This document shows positions 39,961-50,549 of a DNA stretch of 64,000 bases, piece after piece (the stretch's first letter is position 1; each line of letters opens with the position of its first letter). Origin of the DNA: Helochares maculicollis (taxonomy: Eukaryota; Arthropoda; Insecta; Coleoptera; Hydrophilidae); the NCBI GenBank assembly GCA_033557835.1, contig JAWQRO010000012.1, positions 28,607 through 92,606 of the forward strand. The letters run 5' to 3'. The notes under the pieces are model-generated. The model made no database searches, was not told the origin of the DNA, and saw nothing but the letters and a program-made list of their open reading frames with translations. The position numbers and the translations under genes were made by a program.

Positions 39961-40559
39961 TAATAGAGCGCTCTTTTTTCCCATGAAATCTACCGTGGAG
40001 GATTAGTTCCTTAATTATTAAAAACATCATCATTTTTAACTAATTATTTTCGTGGTGTTTTCACAGTGTTAAAGTAGCGCCTGAGAAAGCGGCTTTCGGT
40101 GCACCAATTAAAAAAAACCATTTCTATTGGAAAAAGCTTTCCGCACGTGCCGCACCAAAACATCCTATTTTATTATATTTATTTACTTCGCCGAAAATTT
40201 CATTAAATTAATAACACTCTTATTGTTATTAAATAGCGCAAACAAAATACAAATAGTCTTATTTAAGATATTATCTGTTTAATGTTTGTCGTTAAAGTAT
40301 TACGTAACTTGTTTAATTCGTTTTCTGTTATCCTTTCCCGTCGGCAGTAAAATTTTAGTGTTTATTTTCCCGCAACTTAGCGCAACCAACCAACGAAGGA
40401 TCGCTCGACCCGGCGAGCGCTGATCCTATTATTTAGAAAAAACTTTCCGTATTAAAAATAAAAGAAAACTACTTAAACAAACCTCTACCGTACCGCCGAT
40501 TAATTAATAAAGTTGGTAACCCCGATCAATTCATTTCTCCATTTTATAGGTCCACTTCT

Positions 40560-40860
40560 CAACTGACTCGAACCTCGCCATCCGAAATGCATCTCGATCC
40601 CAATCAAGGGATGCCGCTTCTTTCTCGACAGGGACTTCCAACATGGCTCCCGACCCCACCCGACCCGTTACCATGGTAACGAGGGGCGCCAATAGTGAAG
40701 CTGTGGGTCCCTGTTATTTGACTGCTGTTCCCTTTCCCCGCGTTCATTCTGTGTTTCCTAAAGCGGTTAACTTCTCTACACACGCTGAGAACTTGCTTTG
40801 GTCTCTTGCCGGAGAATCCGGCCATGCACATGCGTTCCTGTTGCAGCACTAATGTGAAAT
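40560..40860. promoter_or_regulatory. GC-rich island with RFX X-box
   Basis: A 300-bp island, much richer in G+C than its surroundings, lies 3.5 kb left of the iab-4/iab-8 hairpin. At 40666-40681 it holds the perfect 16-bp palindrome CGTTACCATGGTAACG. This contains GTTACC-AT-GGTAAC, two ideal half-sites of an RFX-family X-box. Around it are CCCCACCC and GGGGCG GC-box-like runs. Open frames occur on both strands (40643-40852 +, 40604-40876 -), but neither resembles a known protein and they follow from base composition. It could be an enhancer or the promoter of a + strand host transcript for iab-8; no TATA box is seen. Confidence 0.5.
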
Positions 40861-40879
40861 CAATATTGCTAGACACAAG

Positions 40880-43800
40880 GGGCTCGTCGGTGCATATTTA
40901 TTATAATTATGGGACATATTCAGGTTTCTGGATACTATCTGAAATCTCTGATATTTCACCTACGCTGTGTTCACTGCGATGTATGCAGATTGCCGTGATA
41001 TCGATTCCATTAGTTAGTGGGGGAGTAGGCATGATGGTCTGTAATTTTTGGTAGGTTGCCAAGCTGACAGTTATGGGTATTGGTTTGGAGCTGAAATGAC
41101 ATTTGGATACCCGTCTGCATATTGATTGTGAAATTGAAGAATTTCAACTTTGTTCTAGACTAGACCTTCAAGTAGAATTATAGATTTGGTATTTTTAATT
41201 CTTTCAAAACTTATGCAAAATGGTATGACTGCGAAAAGTAGAAGAACCAATTTCTTTGAATGACTTTTCTTGGAGAATGGTTCAGGTTTTCGGCTTATTT
41301 TCGACCAATTAAGATTTAAAAATGTATTTGAAACTGATTGTTAAAAAATTTTAAATACTTTAAATATAACATTCCTTATGTCTCTCGTGGAGTGAGAACT
41401 TAAAATTAACCAAGAATACCATACTTGACTTCTTTTCATACATTTAGAAAAAGAACCTAAATACCGTACAAAGTAGACAGAAAATATATATTTCTGTCAA
41501 TACATCGCTTAAAATTATTACATTATAGTATAGATCTGATTTGTAGATTTCTGTTTATAGTATCTATAACAATTGTCCTTTTGTTTTGAAATTTATGCTA
41601 TCTGTTTTGTGCAGATAAAAATTTGGCACTCAACTAATAGCTGCTTGTTTTATTAATAAGAATCAAGATGAGGACTAATTTCACTTATTGAAAAAAAATG
41701 CAGAAAATCACATGGGTAGAACACATACTGTTGATGCTATACATTACTCATTTATTTCTTAAAGAAGTTCTATTTCTGATCTACGGAAATTTGAACGATT
41801 TAATAAAAGTGGAATCTTAACTTTTTACGGAATAATATTTATTAGAAGCAATATTTTCTAAGCCACAAATTGGATTTTTTTGATCATCATGTGTCACAGT
41901 AAACCGTTTTAAGAAACCGATTAACTAATACTCCAATAGTGTTTATCAGAAGATGTTTTATAATACACAAAAAAATTGATAGTGCACTTACTTGAAGTGA
42001 AACAATCAAAACTTCAATAGCCTGTATCGATCTTCTTATGCATTTTTATCGAACTTCAGTTGTAAGTGGAGCCAAGTAATATTCCTGTAGCTCGAGAAGG
42101 ATTTTCCTAATTTTCCTACAATTGATATGAAAATAAAAGGCAAAAGAACTGTTATACGCTCATGAATGAATGAATATTCTAAGGCCATTCGTTTACTATT
42201 ATAAGCAACAACTGAACACAAGCGAAATAAACTCTTCTATCAAAAATATTGGCTACTAAACAACAAATCAGACAAGACAAGTATTTTTCAAATTAAACGC
42301 AAAATAAAAACCAAAATCATTCTGGCAGTAGATAGCATACATAAAGTAATGCATATATTTCATTAACATAGTAAAGTAAGCAATTGGTGACAATTAAAAG
42401 TGCTAAAAATGACAGAGATCGAGCAATAATAGAGACACAACAAAAATAAAACGATAATGCATATAATTTTCAATTTAATTCAATTATGTAGATACTGTGA
42501 ACAAAGAACAAAAACAAAATGATGTACTGACTCAATTGACGCCGTAATAGCGGATAATAAACTCAATAAGTACTAATTTAAAACATAAACCCCTTCAGTA
42601 AACATCAATGAGCATTCAAGCAGTAAAATAAGAGTAAAGTAGCAGATAAAGCAATAAATAGAGTCATATAAAAAAGTAACCCCCGCATCAATAAAATCTT
42701 TAGTATCAAAGCAAAGATTTCCTGTATACGAGTAACTGGTACTGGAAAATTTTTACGTCTTGGTTATTATTAGCTTTACTCGCAAAGCGAACAATATTTA
42801 GACCTAACACGCCTAATTATAGCTTTATTTATTGAAACAGCTCCCGTGTTCACACTAATCGATGTTTGAATTTTGATTAAATTGATTTATCTAAATTTAA
42901 TTATTTCATTTATTTGTTCAAAAATAATTATGTCCGGTTTGGTCTTGACAAAATATAATGTATGGGACTCACCAACATGCTTTAAATTAATTAGTTGCTT
43001 AATTATTTTATATTGACGGTAAATCGTTTTTGTAAAGTTTAAAGAAGCCATTACATCTTCAAGAACCACACAAACCAACTGAGTCAGGGTTACGTAAAAA
43101 TTAGAAAGTTACCCAAGAGCATCAGGGGGTTGAAGAAGTGGAGGTAACCCGCCCCGTACTGTTATTAGCTCAGATTTCTAAAATCCTTTTGATATATCAA
43201 CTCTCACTTTCTGTCTTCTTGGAATTTTAGAAACCGTGTAACGTCAATTTTCAACGATTTTTTTCGGCATGATCCTACTTGAATACATCAAAGGTAAGAA
43301 TTACTACATTGCAGCGGCACCATAGGCAACCAACATAACAAATCTAACTCTACTACCTTATGTAGGCTAACAACAATATATTACAATATACATATAAAAT
43401 ATCGGAATTTCAGTTGCCTTTTTTAACAATTTCTGTTTTTACTTATTCTACTAACTTAACTATTCCTTATTATTATTTTTAGATTGTTTTGCTGCTACGA
43501 TGATTTTATTATTTGTTTATATCAACGTTCAGTTTGTTATTTTATTTATTTACTTTTTCTTTGCAGACGACTGATTTGCTTCTTTGCATTTAACCTTGAC
43601 ACCAGGAAGATGATTATGAATGCTTTTGAATTCCAACGTTCAGTTCTGTAACTTTATAATGGATATGGGTAATAATTTAAATATTTAATTTACATTTATG
43701 CTTTAAGATAACATTAAAATATTGTTCATTTTTGTTGGCAGTGCACTATTGTAATAAATGCATTATCTATTGTAACAAAGTATTTTAAAAATGTCATCCT

Positions 43801-44340
43801 TTTTTAATGTTTATAAATAAACCATACTATTTTAAGCTATTTGATAATTTTGTTGCAGATGTGCTTCACATTTCTACTACAAAGATGGTTTATTTATACA
43901 CAAAATTCTGAATTTTACTTGTTGAATATTATAGATGCAATCATTATCACTTTTAAATACTTTTTATTTACATTTTTTTGTAAACGGATGTATATACATC
44001 ATATGAATGCTGTTTAATAACTTATGTTGCTTGATTTATGTAGTTAATATGTTCATTAACGATTTTCTTTAGCAGCAATAAAACAAATGCAATAAATTAT
44101 CAAGTTATTTAATGCAGTTATAAACTAAGTACAGTTCATTTTAACATCTCTATTACTTGTTTTTCCCATTATTTATCTAATTATGACAATATACAATATG
44201 ATACAAAAATTTCTCATACAAGCGACTTTATATTTTAATGAGCATATTATTTAATAAACTAATTGTACAGTAAAACAATCTTGGACGTTAAATTATATTC
44301 CGCATCTCCTCTTCAAGACGTATCTTCACTGTTGAAATGT
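40880..44340. other. AT-rich DNA left of the microRNA hairpin
   Basis: This would be part of any iab-8 primary transcript. Acceptor-like pyrimidine tracts ending CAG occur on + at about 43566, 43751 and 43859, and a donor-like GTAAGA at 43292, but no exon can be fixed. No coding frame recognised. Confidence 0.4.
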
Positions 44341-44345
44341 GGCCT

Positions 44346-44411
44346 CCTGTTACGTATACTGAAGGTATACCGGACAGATAACACTCAGGATACATTCAGT
44401 ATACGTACAGG
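44346..44411 (+). ncRNA. mir-iab-8: mir-iab-8 microRNA precursor hairpin
   Basis: The + strand folds into a near-perfect hairpin. CCTGT at 44346-44350 pairs with ACAGG at 44407-44411, and the arms between them are complementary across ACGTATACTGAA / TTCAGTATACGT with a 14-nt loop at 44373-44386. The 5' arm 44350-44372 (begins TTACGTATACTGAAGG) matches mature iab-8-5p. The 3' arm 44387-44406 (AGGATACATTCAGTATACGT) matches iab-8-3p. In Drosophila iab-8 comes from a long male/nervous-system non-coding RNA transcribed from the Abd-B side toward abd-A; the microRNA represses Ubx and abd-A. The same DNA read on the other strand gives mir-iab-4. The host transcript, its promoter and exons cannot be defined from sequence alone; candidates nearby are the X-box island at 40.6 kb and splice-like sites upstream. 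Identity is very secure; co-orientation with the Hox genes is taken from Drosophila. Confidence 0.95.
44346..44411 (-). ncRNA. mir-iab-4: mir-iab-4 microRNA precursor hairpin
   Basis: Read on the - strand, 44406-44385 begins ACGTATACTGAATGTATCCT and matches mature iab-4-5p over 22 nt. Positions 44372-44349 begin CGGTATACCTTCAGTATACG and match iab-4-3p over 24 nt. The loop (GTGTTATCTGTC) differs from the Drosophila loop as I recall it, as expected for a distant insect. In flies iab-4 is expressed in anterior abdominal segments, represses Ubx and can cause haltere-to-wing transformation when over-expressed. Its primary transcript starts on the abd-A side and runs antisense to the Hox genes. By analogy the iab-4 promoter should lie to the right of 44.4 kb here; the GC-rich island at 50240-50540 with a minus-strand splice donor is one candidate. 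Identity is very secure; the host transcript is unknown. Confidence 0.95.
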
Positions 44412-44414
44412 GGG

Positions 44415-45540
44415 TTGACATTCTTGCCTCAAGGATTTCCAGGACCCAGGTATACCAAGATCATCTTATTGCATCAGAGCTGTTTCAAGTGTTCGATGCG
44501 CTGTGAAAAAACAAGAGTGAGTATTAGAAATGGAACCGTCTTCAGAGCGTACAGAAAATATTATAATAAGACCCTCTTGGAAAAGTCATCTGACTATCTA
44601 GTAGACGTACGTATCACCATCTACGGCAAAAAAATTATGAATGTTTTCAAAACATCAGAACATTTACACCAAATCTACAACAGACCTGGAGGTTATCGTC
44701 CGGCCATATACAAAATGTTTTAAGCATATACAATCAAATCTTGTATTTATACATAGAGAGAAAAAACTTTGCAGCGTGAATATCTTCAATGCGAAGGAAA
44801 ATATATGAAGTTGTTTCAGGAAAATCTTATTAGCAGCACAATAAGAAAACCGGTTTCCCTTGTGCCAAATATCTGCGGGAAGTTGGTCTGAAAAAGTTCC
44901 CCTCGAGCCACATAACTGCACGTTGGCAGCCATGTTTGGTTGCTGAGAGTACACATGGGGGCATGCAATTTTATTCCCTATTCCCTTGACCAATAGCAAT
45001 AGATTTAAAAGGGTGTTAAACCCTTGGGAAGCTATCTGTAGCATTTGACTGCACCTATCGTAAATCATTGTGGGGTTCAGGGATTCTTAGCGGAGTGCCG
45101 TTCAAGTTTAAATGGAATTTATGGCTTTTAATACTACGAGGCGCAGGGGATGAGTCACGTTAAGAGGATTAATTTTAAAATTATGAATGACGACATTTCT
45201 ACTTTACTACTTCAATTTAAATATGCCTCTTTTTTCCGCCCCTCAGTTTGTAGAAAAGAAAATGCTTCGATACCCAAATGGAGAATGCCTAAAGCGTTTC
45301 CAGGAGGATAATCTATAATTATAATGCAACTATAAACATGCAGCAAGCTTAAAATTAGAGGAATTTGATACCGAACAGCTGACAAACACCTTCTCGTAAC
45401 AGATTGAAGCGAAAAGGAAATCTGTAACAAAAATATTTAAAGTGAAAATCAGATTAAATTTAGAAAATGATAATATTTATCTTACCGTTACGCCAAGACA
45501 ACCATCGGAGTCACTTTCGGTTTGTTTATATGAACAGGTG
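44415..45540. other. DNA flanking the microRNA hairpin on the right
   Basis: Two of the longer open frames lie here (44415-44723 + and 44664-45068 -), with no recognisable similarity and no coding signature. A donor-like GTGAGTATT follows AAGA at about 44516 on +. Composition is somewhat GC-richer than the left flank, which fits transcribed or conserved non-coding DNA. Confidence 0.4.
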
Positions 45541-45549
45541 ATAAACAGT

Positions 45550-45795
45550 TTGGAGTAGATCTGTCACAGTAGATGCTGTGAACACAACTGGCTTGGAGGA
45601 CCGTCGATGACGTTGTGCAGAAGAGAAGCGCCGCGGCGCGTCTCTACAACTTTGACGCCGACGCAATCCAAGGGGCGTCCTCCCCCTATACTGTGGGCAG
45701 GATTTACTACTTTATATCCCATATCGCACATAGACTGTGACTGGATGGGTGTGGTGGCTTTACCGCACTCGCCACGAAACCTGAAACCTTCCAAA
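45550..45795. promoter_or_regulatory. CpG-rich island with GC palindrome
   Basis: This short island contains the perfect 12-bp palindrome GCGCCGCGGCGC (45628-45639), a GACGCCGACGC stretch, AAGGGGCGTCC and GGGTGTGGTGG. The last two resemble Sp1/KLF-type sites (Spps in flies, a Polycomb-response factor). Open frames run on both strands (45607-45798 +, 45564-45812 -), neither of recognisable sequence. Lying 1.2 kb right of the microRNA hairpin, it may be a promoter or Polycomb/Trithorax element. Confidence 0.4.
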
Positions 45796-46023
45796 TAAAT
45801 ACATTTAGTCAAACCTGATTACAATGCATTCCTTAAGAAAAAATAAACAAATTTTTAACGCGCGAGCTCGAAGCAACCAGAGCTACAGCGATTTTTGCTT
45901 CGCTTTTCAAAACAAGATAGTCTACCTTTGCAATTTCGCCAGTTCGCTCACGTTCTAAACCTCTTCCACATAGATAGATTAAGGGTTATTGCATGCATAA
46001 GAGAAGGAGGGTCTTGCATCTGA

Positions 46024-46031
46024 TATAAAAA
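46024..46031 (+). promoter_or_regulatory. Second candidate TATA box
   Basis: GATATAAAAAGGCGTGG contains TATAAAAA followed by GC-rich sequence, a good TATA match on the + strand, 1.5 kb upstream of the better-supported one. No initiator or upstream element stands out. It is weak support in AT-rich DNA. Confidence 0.25.
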
Positions 46032-46746
46032 GGCGTGGTCAAGCCGGGATGACGTTTAATATATGATCATGGTTTGGTCCAGACAAAGATAAAGTTCCTC
46101 CGCAAGAGAGAGAATGCCTCGATATTGCACAAAAGCGATAAAGAGAGAAGTTTATTATATATAAGTTTGATAAGACTAAAATAGGAAAGCGATAGGTATT
46201 CAAATGTATTCTGCTTGCAATCAATATAATATGCATGACCCATTCAAATTGCCTCGGGTTAAATTTCCGTTTGGGATCCGTTTATCTCTTGGGATACGCA
46301 AGGTAGATGTGATTTTTCTTTGGTTGTAGGGGTGGTTACTGCATAATAATTAAAATATATTATGAAAACCTCTAAATTACAAAATTATAAACATAAGGGC
46401 GTTGGAAAACGCTACTGCATTAAAACATTAAAATTATTTTACTGACTTTTTCATAGGCTAGTAGCTATATTGTATTATGTAAGTGTTTGGGTGCTTTAGA
46501 AATGTTATTTTGTTAATGTTTATTTGCGTGTTTTACTGCTTATATGCAATGTACTTCGATAAAATTGGAAAAGTCAGCGCTAGACCAGCCCCGACGGCAA
46601 CTTGTTTGGCAACTTTGATGGGATCGACTGGAGCGGATGTATCTTATAGCTATAGCAGAAGCTTTAAATACAATGCTACTATTAACATAAATTTTATTTT
46701 TAAACATTAGTAGGCTAAGTACAATAAGTTGATCCTCGCATGCGCT

Positions 46747-46780
46747 GTAGCGCCATCTACGCTTATAAGCGCTTGCGCCA
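46747..46780 (-). promoter_or_regulatory. Candidate CTCF site with adjacent palindrome
   Basis: On the minus strand 46759-46750 reads TAGATGGCGC followed by TAC, an exact match to the insect CTCF consensus. It is followed on + by the perfect palindrome CGCTTATAAGCG (46760-46771) and a further GCGCCA (46775-46780). It lies 2.3 kb right of the iab-4/iab-8 hairpin and 0.8 kb left of the TATA promoter, where a boundary between the microRNA domain and the next promoter would be expected. Confidence 0.5.
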
Positions 46781-47269
46781 TTATTGAAAAATATGTAAAT
46801 TCACATTAGTTTTGTTTATGTTCTCACAAAAATCACTAAACGGTAGTGCTTTCTCCTATAGTTCTAACACTTCTAACAGGCGAAATTCTATATTCACAAG
46901 TTTACGATATTGTTATTGTTTTATTACATACCCTTAATTTTACAATATAATACATGAAACGAACAGGACAGAGCGTTTTATAAATGCATACGTTATCTGG
47001 CTGCGGATCGAAATGCACATTTCTTCAGAATTTAGCACGTGTTCGCGATAGTAATGTAGAAAAGCTAAGCTGTGTGTATATTTCCCTTATCAATATTGTA
47101 CATTCATTTGCAACTTACACGCGGCACGACGTCCTTTCACAAACTAAAGCTCTACATCACATGTACACTTTTGTTTACACACATACGCCAACCAAGAGTA
47201 CAGTGTTCAAAAGCTGGCTAATCCGTCGGGTCTCTCATCTGTCAACGACCGTTGAAGGCATCAGTCTCG

Positions 47270-47600
47270 ACGAACGTCACGTCACGCAACACACTACTGT
47301 GCGATGTCACCAAATCAGTAAAGGTTCAGCTGTTCACGTCCATCCTTCTCTGGTCCGCCCCACGGCCCGAAAGGAGCAAGAAGGCAGCGAGATAAATAAC
47401 CAGAGATAAAGAGCCCCGTGACGTATGCGTCACTGTATTTCCACGTACTTTACAACCCAACTCAGTATATGTAATGTCTGCAAATAATGGCAAAGTTGCC
47501 CCGTTCGTTTTCAAGCGTGTTGGCTTTGCCGTCGCTACCCCTCCTCGCTACCCTCACGGTATATAAGAAGCGGCCTTTAAATTGTACAAGTTTATAGGGC
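47270..47600 (+). promoter_or_regulatory. TATA-type core promoter with upstream CRE-like sites
   Basis: GGTATATAAGAAGCGG puts a consensus TATA box at 47560-47567, followed by GC-rich sequence as in strong TATA promoters. Initiation would be expected near 47590. Upstream lie the tandem CGTCACGTCACG (47275-47286) and the inverted pair GTGACG-TATG-CGTCAC (47418-47433), matching CREB/ATF half-sites. The direction is +, the same as mir-iab-8 and, by analogy, the Hox genes. Candidates for its product are the abd-A transcript, another Hox-interval non-coding RNA, or the short frame at 47601. No strong splice donor was found in the first 250 bp downstream. Confidence 0.55.
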
Positions 47601-47828
47601 ATGGCAGACAATGGCCGTATCCTCTTTTGCTTGAGAGAGCTTTTTGCTCCTCGTCGACGGCAGGCTGCACTTTTGTTTGTCGCCTGGAATAAAAATCGAC
47701 ATGTGCTGGTTCTTGGTTTCTGCGAACATAGACAAAGAGCTCATCAAGTTCTTACTTTACTGCTGAAAGACTTGGGAAAATGTTTGTTTTCTATTTTTCA
47801 CGGTTTCTTTCAATGGCTTCGGCTGTAA
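47601..47828 (+). CDS. Hypothetical short protein, 75 codons
   Basis: This frame starts at an ATG in good context (GGC before, G after) only about 34 bases after the TATA box, so a capped transcript would have a leader of roughly ten bases. The product (MADNGRILFCLRELF...) is basic near residues 17-20 (PRRR) and rich in Leu/Phe toward its C-terminus. There is no signal peptide, known domain or family I recognise. The main reason to list it is its position directly downstream of a consensus TATA box. It may equally be the untranslated 5' part of a non-coding or spliced RNA. Confidence 0.2.
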   Translation: MADNGRILFCLRELFAPRRRQAALLFVAWNKNRHVLVLGFCEHRQRAHQVLTLLLKDLGKCLFSIFHGFFQWLRL

Positions 47829-48257
47829 TATTGACGCTAGGTTATTGCAAACTCCACTCTGGATGACGTTTCGTAGATGCTTTCTGATTAGGGCGTGAAA
47901 GATATTAGATCCGATGGCAATATCGGTATGCATGTATTTCGCCGTTTAGATATAAATTCAATTTGCCTCCTATCTTATCTCCCTGCGCATCTACTCTTTT
48001 GCAAAAACGGAACACGCAAAATGAAATGCAGCCAATTTCTTGTGTGGATAGCGTGCAGAATGCAATGATGAAATTTTGATGATGGCCTTTATTGAAATAA
48101 ATCCATAATTTTACTGGCAATTGCACTGTAAATTAGAATAGAATTTATCGTTTCATTTCGCGAAATGAAAATAATCGATTGTTGAAGGATGGATTCAAAA
48201 ATGTTTAGCAGATCAAAGAACAACTCGTTCATCCAACTAAATTTTACTACACAACAA

Positions 48258-48288
48258 CTCTCTCTCTCTCCCTCTCTCTCTCTCTCTA
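48258..48288. repeat. (CT)n / (GA)n microsatellite
   Basis: An almost pure CT tract interrupted by one CC. Read on the minus strand it is GAGAGAG..., the binding sequence of GAGA factor (Trl) in flies. It lies about 0.7 kb downstream of the TATA promoter at 47560. It may be a simple slippage product or a GAGA-factor platform; sequence alone cannot tell. Confidence 0.9.
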
Positions 48289-48289
48289 C

Positions 48290-49281
48290 GCAAGTATTAT
48301 GCTTTGTATTTGTTCAACACTTAATAAATAATAAAGTGCATTTATACATGTGGGCACAACACCGATTTTTACATGAAAACTCTCTATACCGGCGCAATTG
48401 GTGAAGGCGCACGGTTAATAATTGTCCATTAAAGAGAAAGGATAAAATAGTATATCCACAACTTGGTTTTGTAATTTTGCCGTCATCATTGCAACTACAA
48501 GTTTTTTTATTTACATGCAACAAAAATAATATTAAATTTAGGATTCAATTTATTTAATACTGCCTAATTTTGGACACAATTCCGCTTCCACCAATTTATT
48601 TTATATATTAAATATTAGGATGTACATTATACACCCAGATGTTCCAACAGCATTTTTATTAAGAATAGAAGAGTTGTAGAAAATATTAAAAGTATGTACA
48701 TGACAAATAAAAAAGTGGTGCAATGAACATAAAAAGGTTTTATGTTATTAAAGCACTATCACAAAGCTACTCATTTTAGTATATAAGTGTATAATAGTTA
48801 GGCTAGGACCAAAGAGCAAAAGCCTCAGAAAGTAAGGTTTTAGCCGAAAATACGATATAAAATTTCTCAATAAATTTCTTGAATTGACAAATTGACAAAA
48901 TTGTTTTCCTCAACAATCTAAAATTTATTATTACTTTACTAAACGAAACATTAAGTGAAGCAGTCTTTCTCATATCTTACAGTACTAATTCCAGCACTAC
49001 CTAAATGTTCGTTTCTTTCTCCTCTTATCACTTTTTCATGTAAATGAAAGTTTATCAAGTTTCTTACTCAGTAGTCATTTTTGCAATCCTAATTGCTACC
49101 TTCAAATTGGAGTTTGCATTGCTTTGTACCATTTATATTATGTTTGTTTAATTCAAATTGACATTAATCTCTTAGTTTATTACTATAACTTAGAAAATTC
49201 CATTTAAATTTTGTAAACTCATACATTATTTTTACATTCTATCTTTAGTTTTTAACAGATTATATGCTCTGAGTTCAAAAA

Positions 49282-49346
<65 letters not shown>

Positions 49347-50235
49347 ATATATATTTATAGGTCGTCTCGTACACTTCCTTTGTGAAAGCAGCACTTACTT
49401 CTCTTCTTGTGCTTGATTTAATGTAGTAGATTAAGTTTCGTTAATAGCTAATACCGTTAATTGGGGCTTTCCTTCAATAAACACATTTCTATTATTTCAA
49501 AATTATTCCTAACGATTTATTAAATTATAAAATTTGTCATCACAGACTTGAAAAGCCTTTACGCTTACCAAAATAATTAAGTGGTGGGTATATTAAATAT
49601 AATATTTATGCAGCATTAGAATGTAAAAGTTGTAGGAGAATAAAAATTTTGGTAATTAAATTATGTTATGATTTAGCACTACACAACATGCAGATTTCTG
49701 GAGCAAAACTTTCCTTCCTCAAATATAATACAATCCTTAAGGATTAATGGTTTATACATATTTTCATTCCAAAAATAGTAGTATAAATATTTTGAATAAC
49801 ATACTAGTACTTAAAGGCAGCTCCAATCTAATATACACAAGGACACTCATACAACACTTTCAATAAGTAATACACTAATTGTTTAATTTATTCCAATATT
49901 TCCCCAAAGGCAGCTCCATGGAAATTAGCCCAGAAACGAGAACATGATCTTAGGGGAGTTATATAAAACTTAATTACGGATACGCCATTTGCAAAACAAA
50001 TAAAACCGTAGATTAACTGAATTAGTAAGGCGAGTCTTACTTTACCAAAACAAACGCAATTAACAACAAAATTATACAGTACTACAGCGAAAGAGAATTT
50101 GATTAGAATAGGCCTGGCTGCAACAGAAATGGGGTTGTAGCACCAGAGGCAGACAAAAACACCAGGCATACATATTACTCTTTTATCCTTTTATGTAAAT
50201 TTCTACATATATAAAAGATATTTTAAACGAAAAAT
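48290..50235. other. AT-rich intergenic DNA
   Basis: Only the TA microsatellite is notable. No gene recognised. Confidence 0.55.
49286..49355. repeat. (TA)n microsatellite
   Basis: A run of TA dinucleotides to about 49338, then TGTATGTATATATATAT. It is self-complementary and likely length-polymorphic. Confidence 0.95.
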
Positions 50236-50239
50236 TCCC

Positions 50240-50540
50240 TCGCACGAATATTCCGAACAAAGGAGAAAGGAATGCTGCTCCAAAAATTCATCGCGTCTGG
50301 TCATTTTGCTATCAAATATTTGAACTTACCCCCTGCGACGGCATCGACTCGCTGAATGGCGGCTGTCGATAGACTACGGGGCAAGTTTGCGCTATACACG
50401 TTGCAAACCTTTTAGAACATACCAAACGTGTATTCTAGCACATTCTGTGCGGTCACGTTCTAAGATAAGCTATTATCGTACTATCATTTCGCTTTGGAAT
50501 AGAGCAAACGACGTTGATTCGGGATAAAGTGCTGAAAAGC
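50240..50540 (-). promoter_or_regulatory. GC-rich island with PHO/YY1-like site and minus-strand splice donor
   Basis: A compact GC-rich island. AATGGCGGC at 50355-50363 (+) fits the PHO/YY1 core ATGGCGGC. On the minus strand AGGGG|GTAAGTTC gives a strong 5' splice site (GTAAGT at 50329-50324) at the end of the GC-rich tract, as if it were the end of a first exon transcribed leftward. A minus-strand transcript from here would run over 44.4 kb and could be the mir-iab-4 primary RNA, whose promoter in flies lies on the abd-A side. No TATA box was seen on the minus strand. This is inference. Confidence 0.35.
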
Positions 50541-50549
50541 TTCTTAAAA

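Noticed and set aside
44664..45068. 134-codon open frame on - next to mir-iab-4
   Set aside because: No similarity, and it overlaps an open frame on the other strand. More likely part of a non-coding primary transcript.
46984..47409. 141-codon open frame on +, the longest in the window
   Set aside because: No recognisable domain or family, no coding signature, and it overlaps the upstream region of the TATA promoter with its CRE-like sites. Most simply a chance frame in GC-richer DNA.
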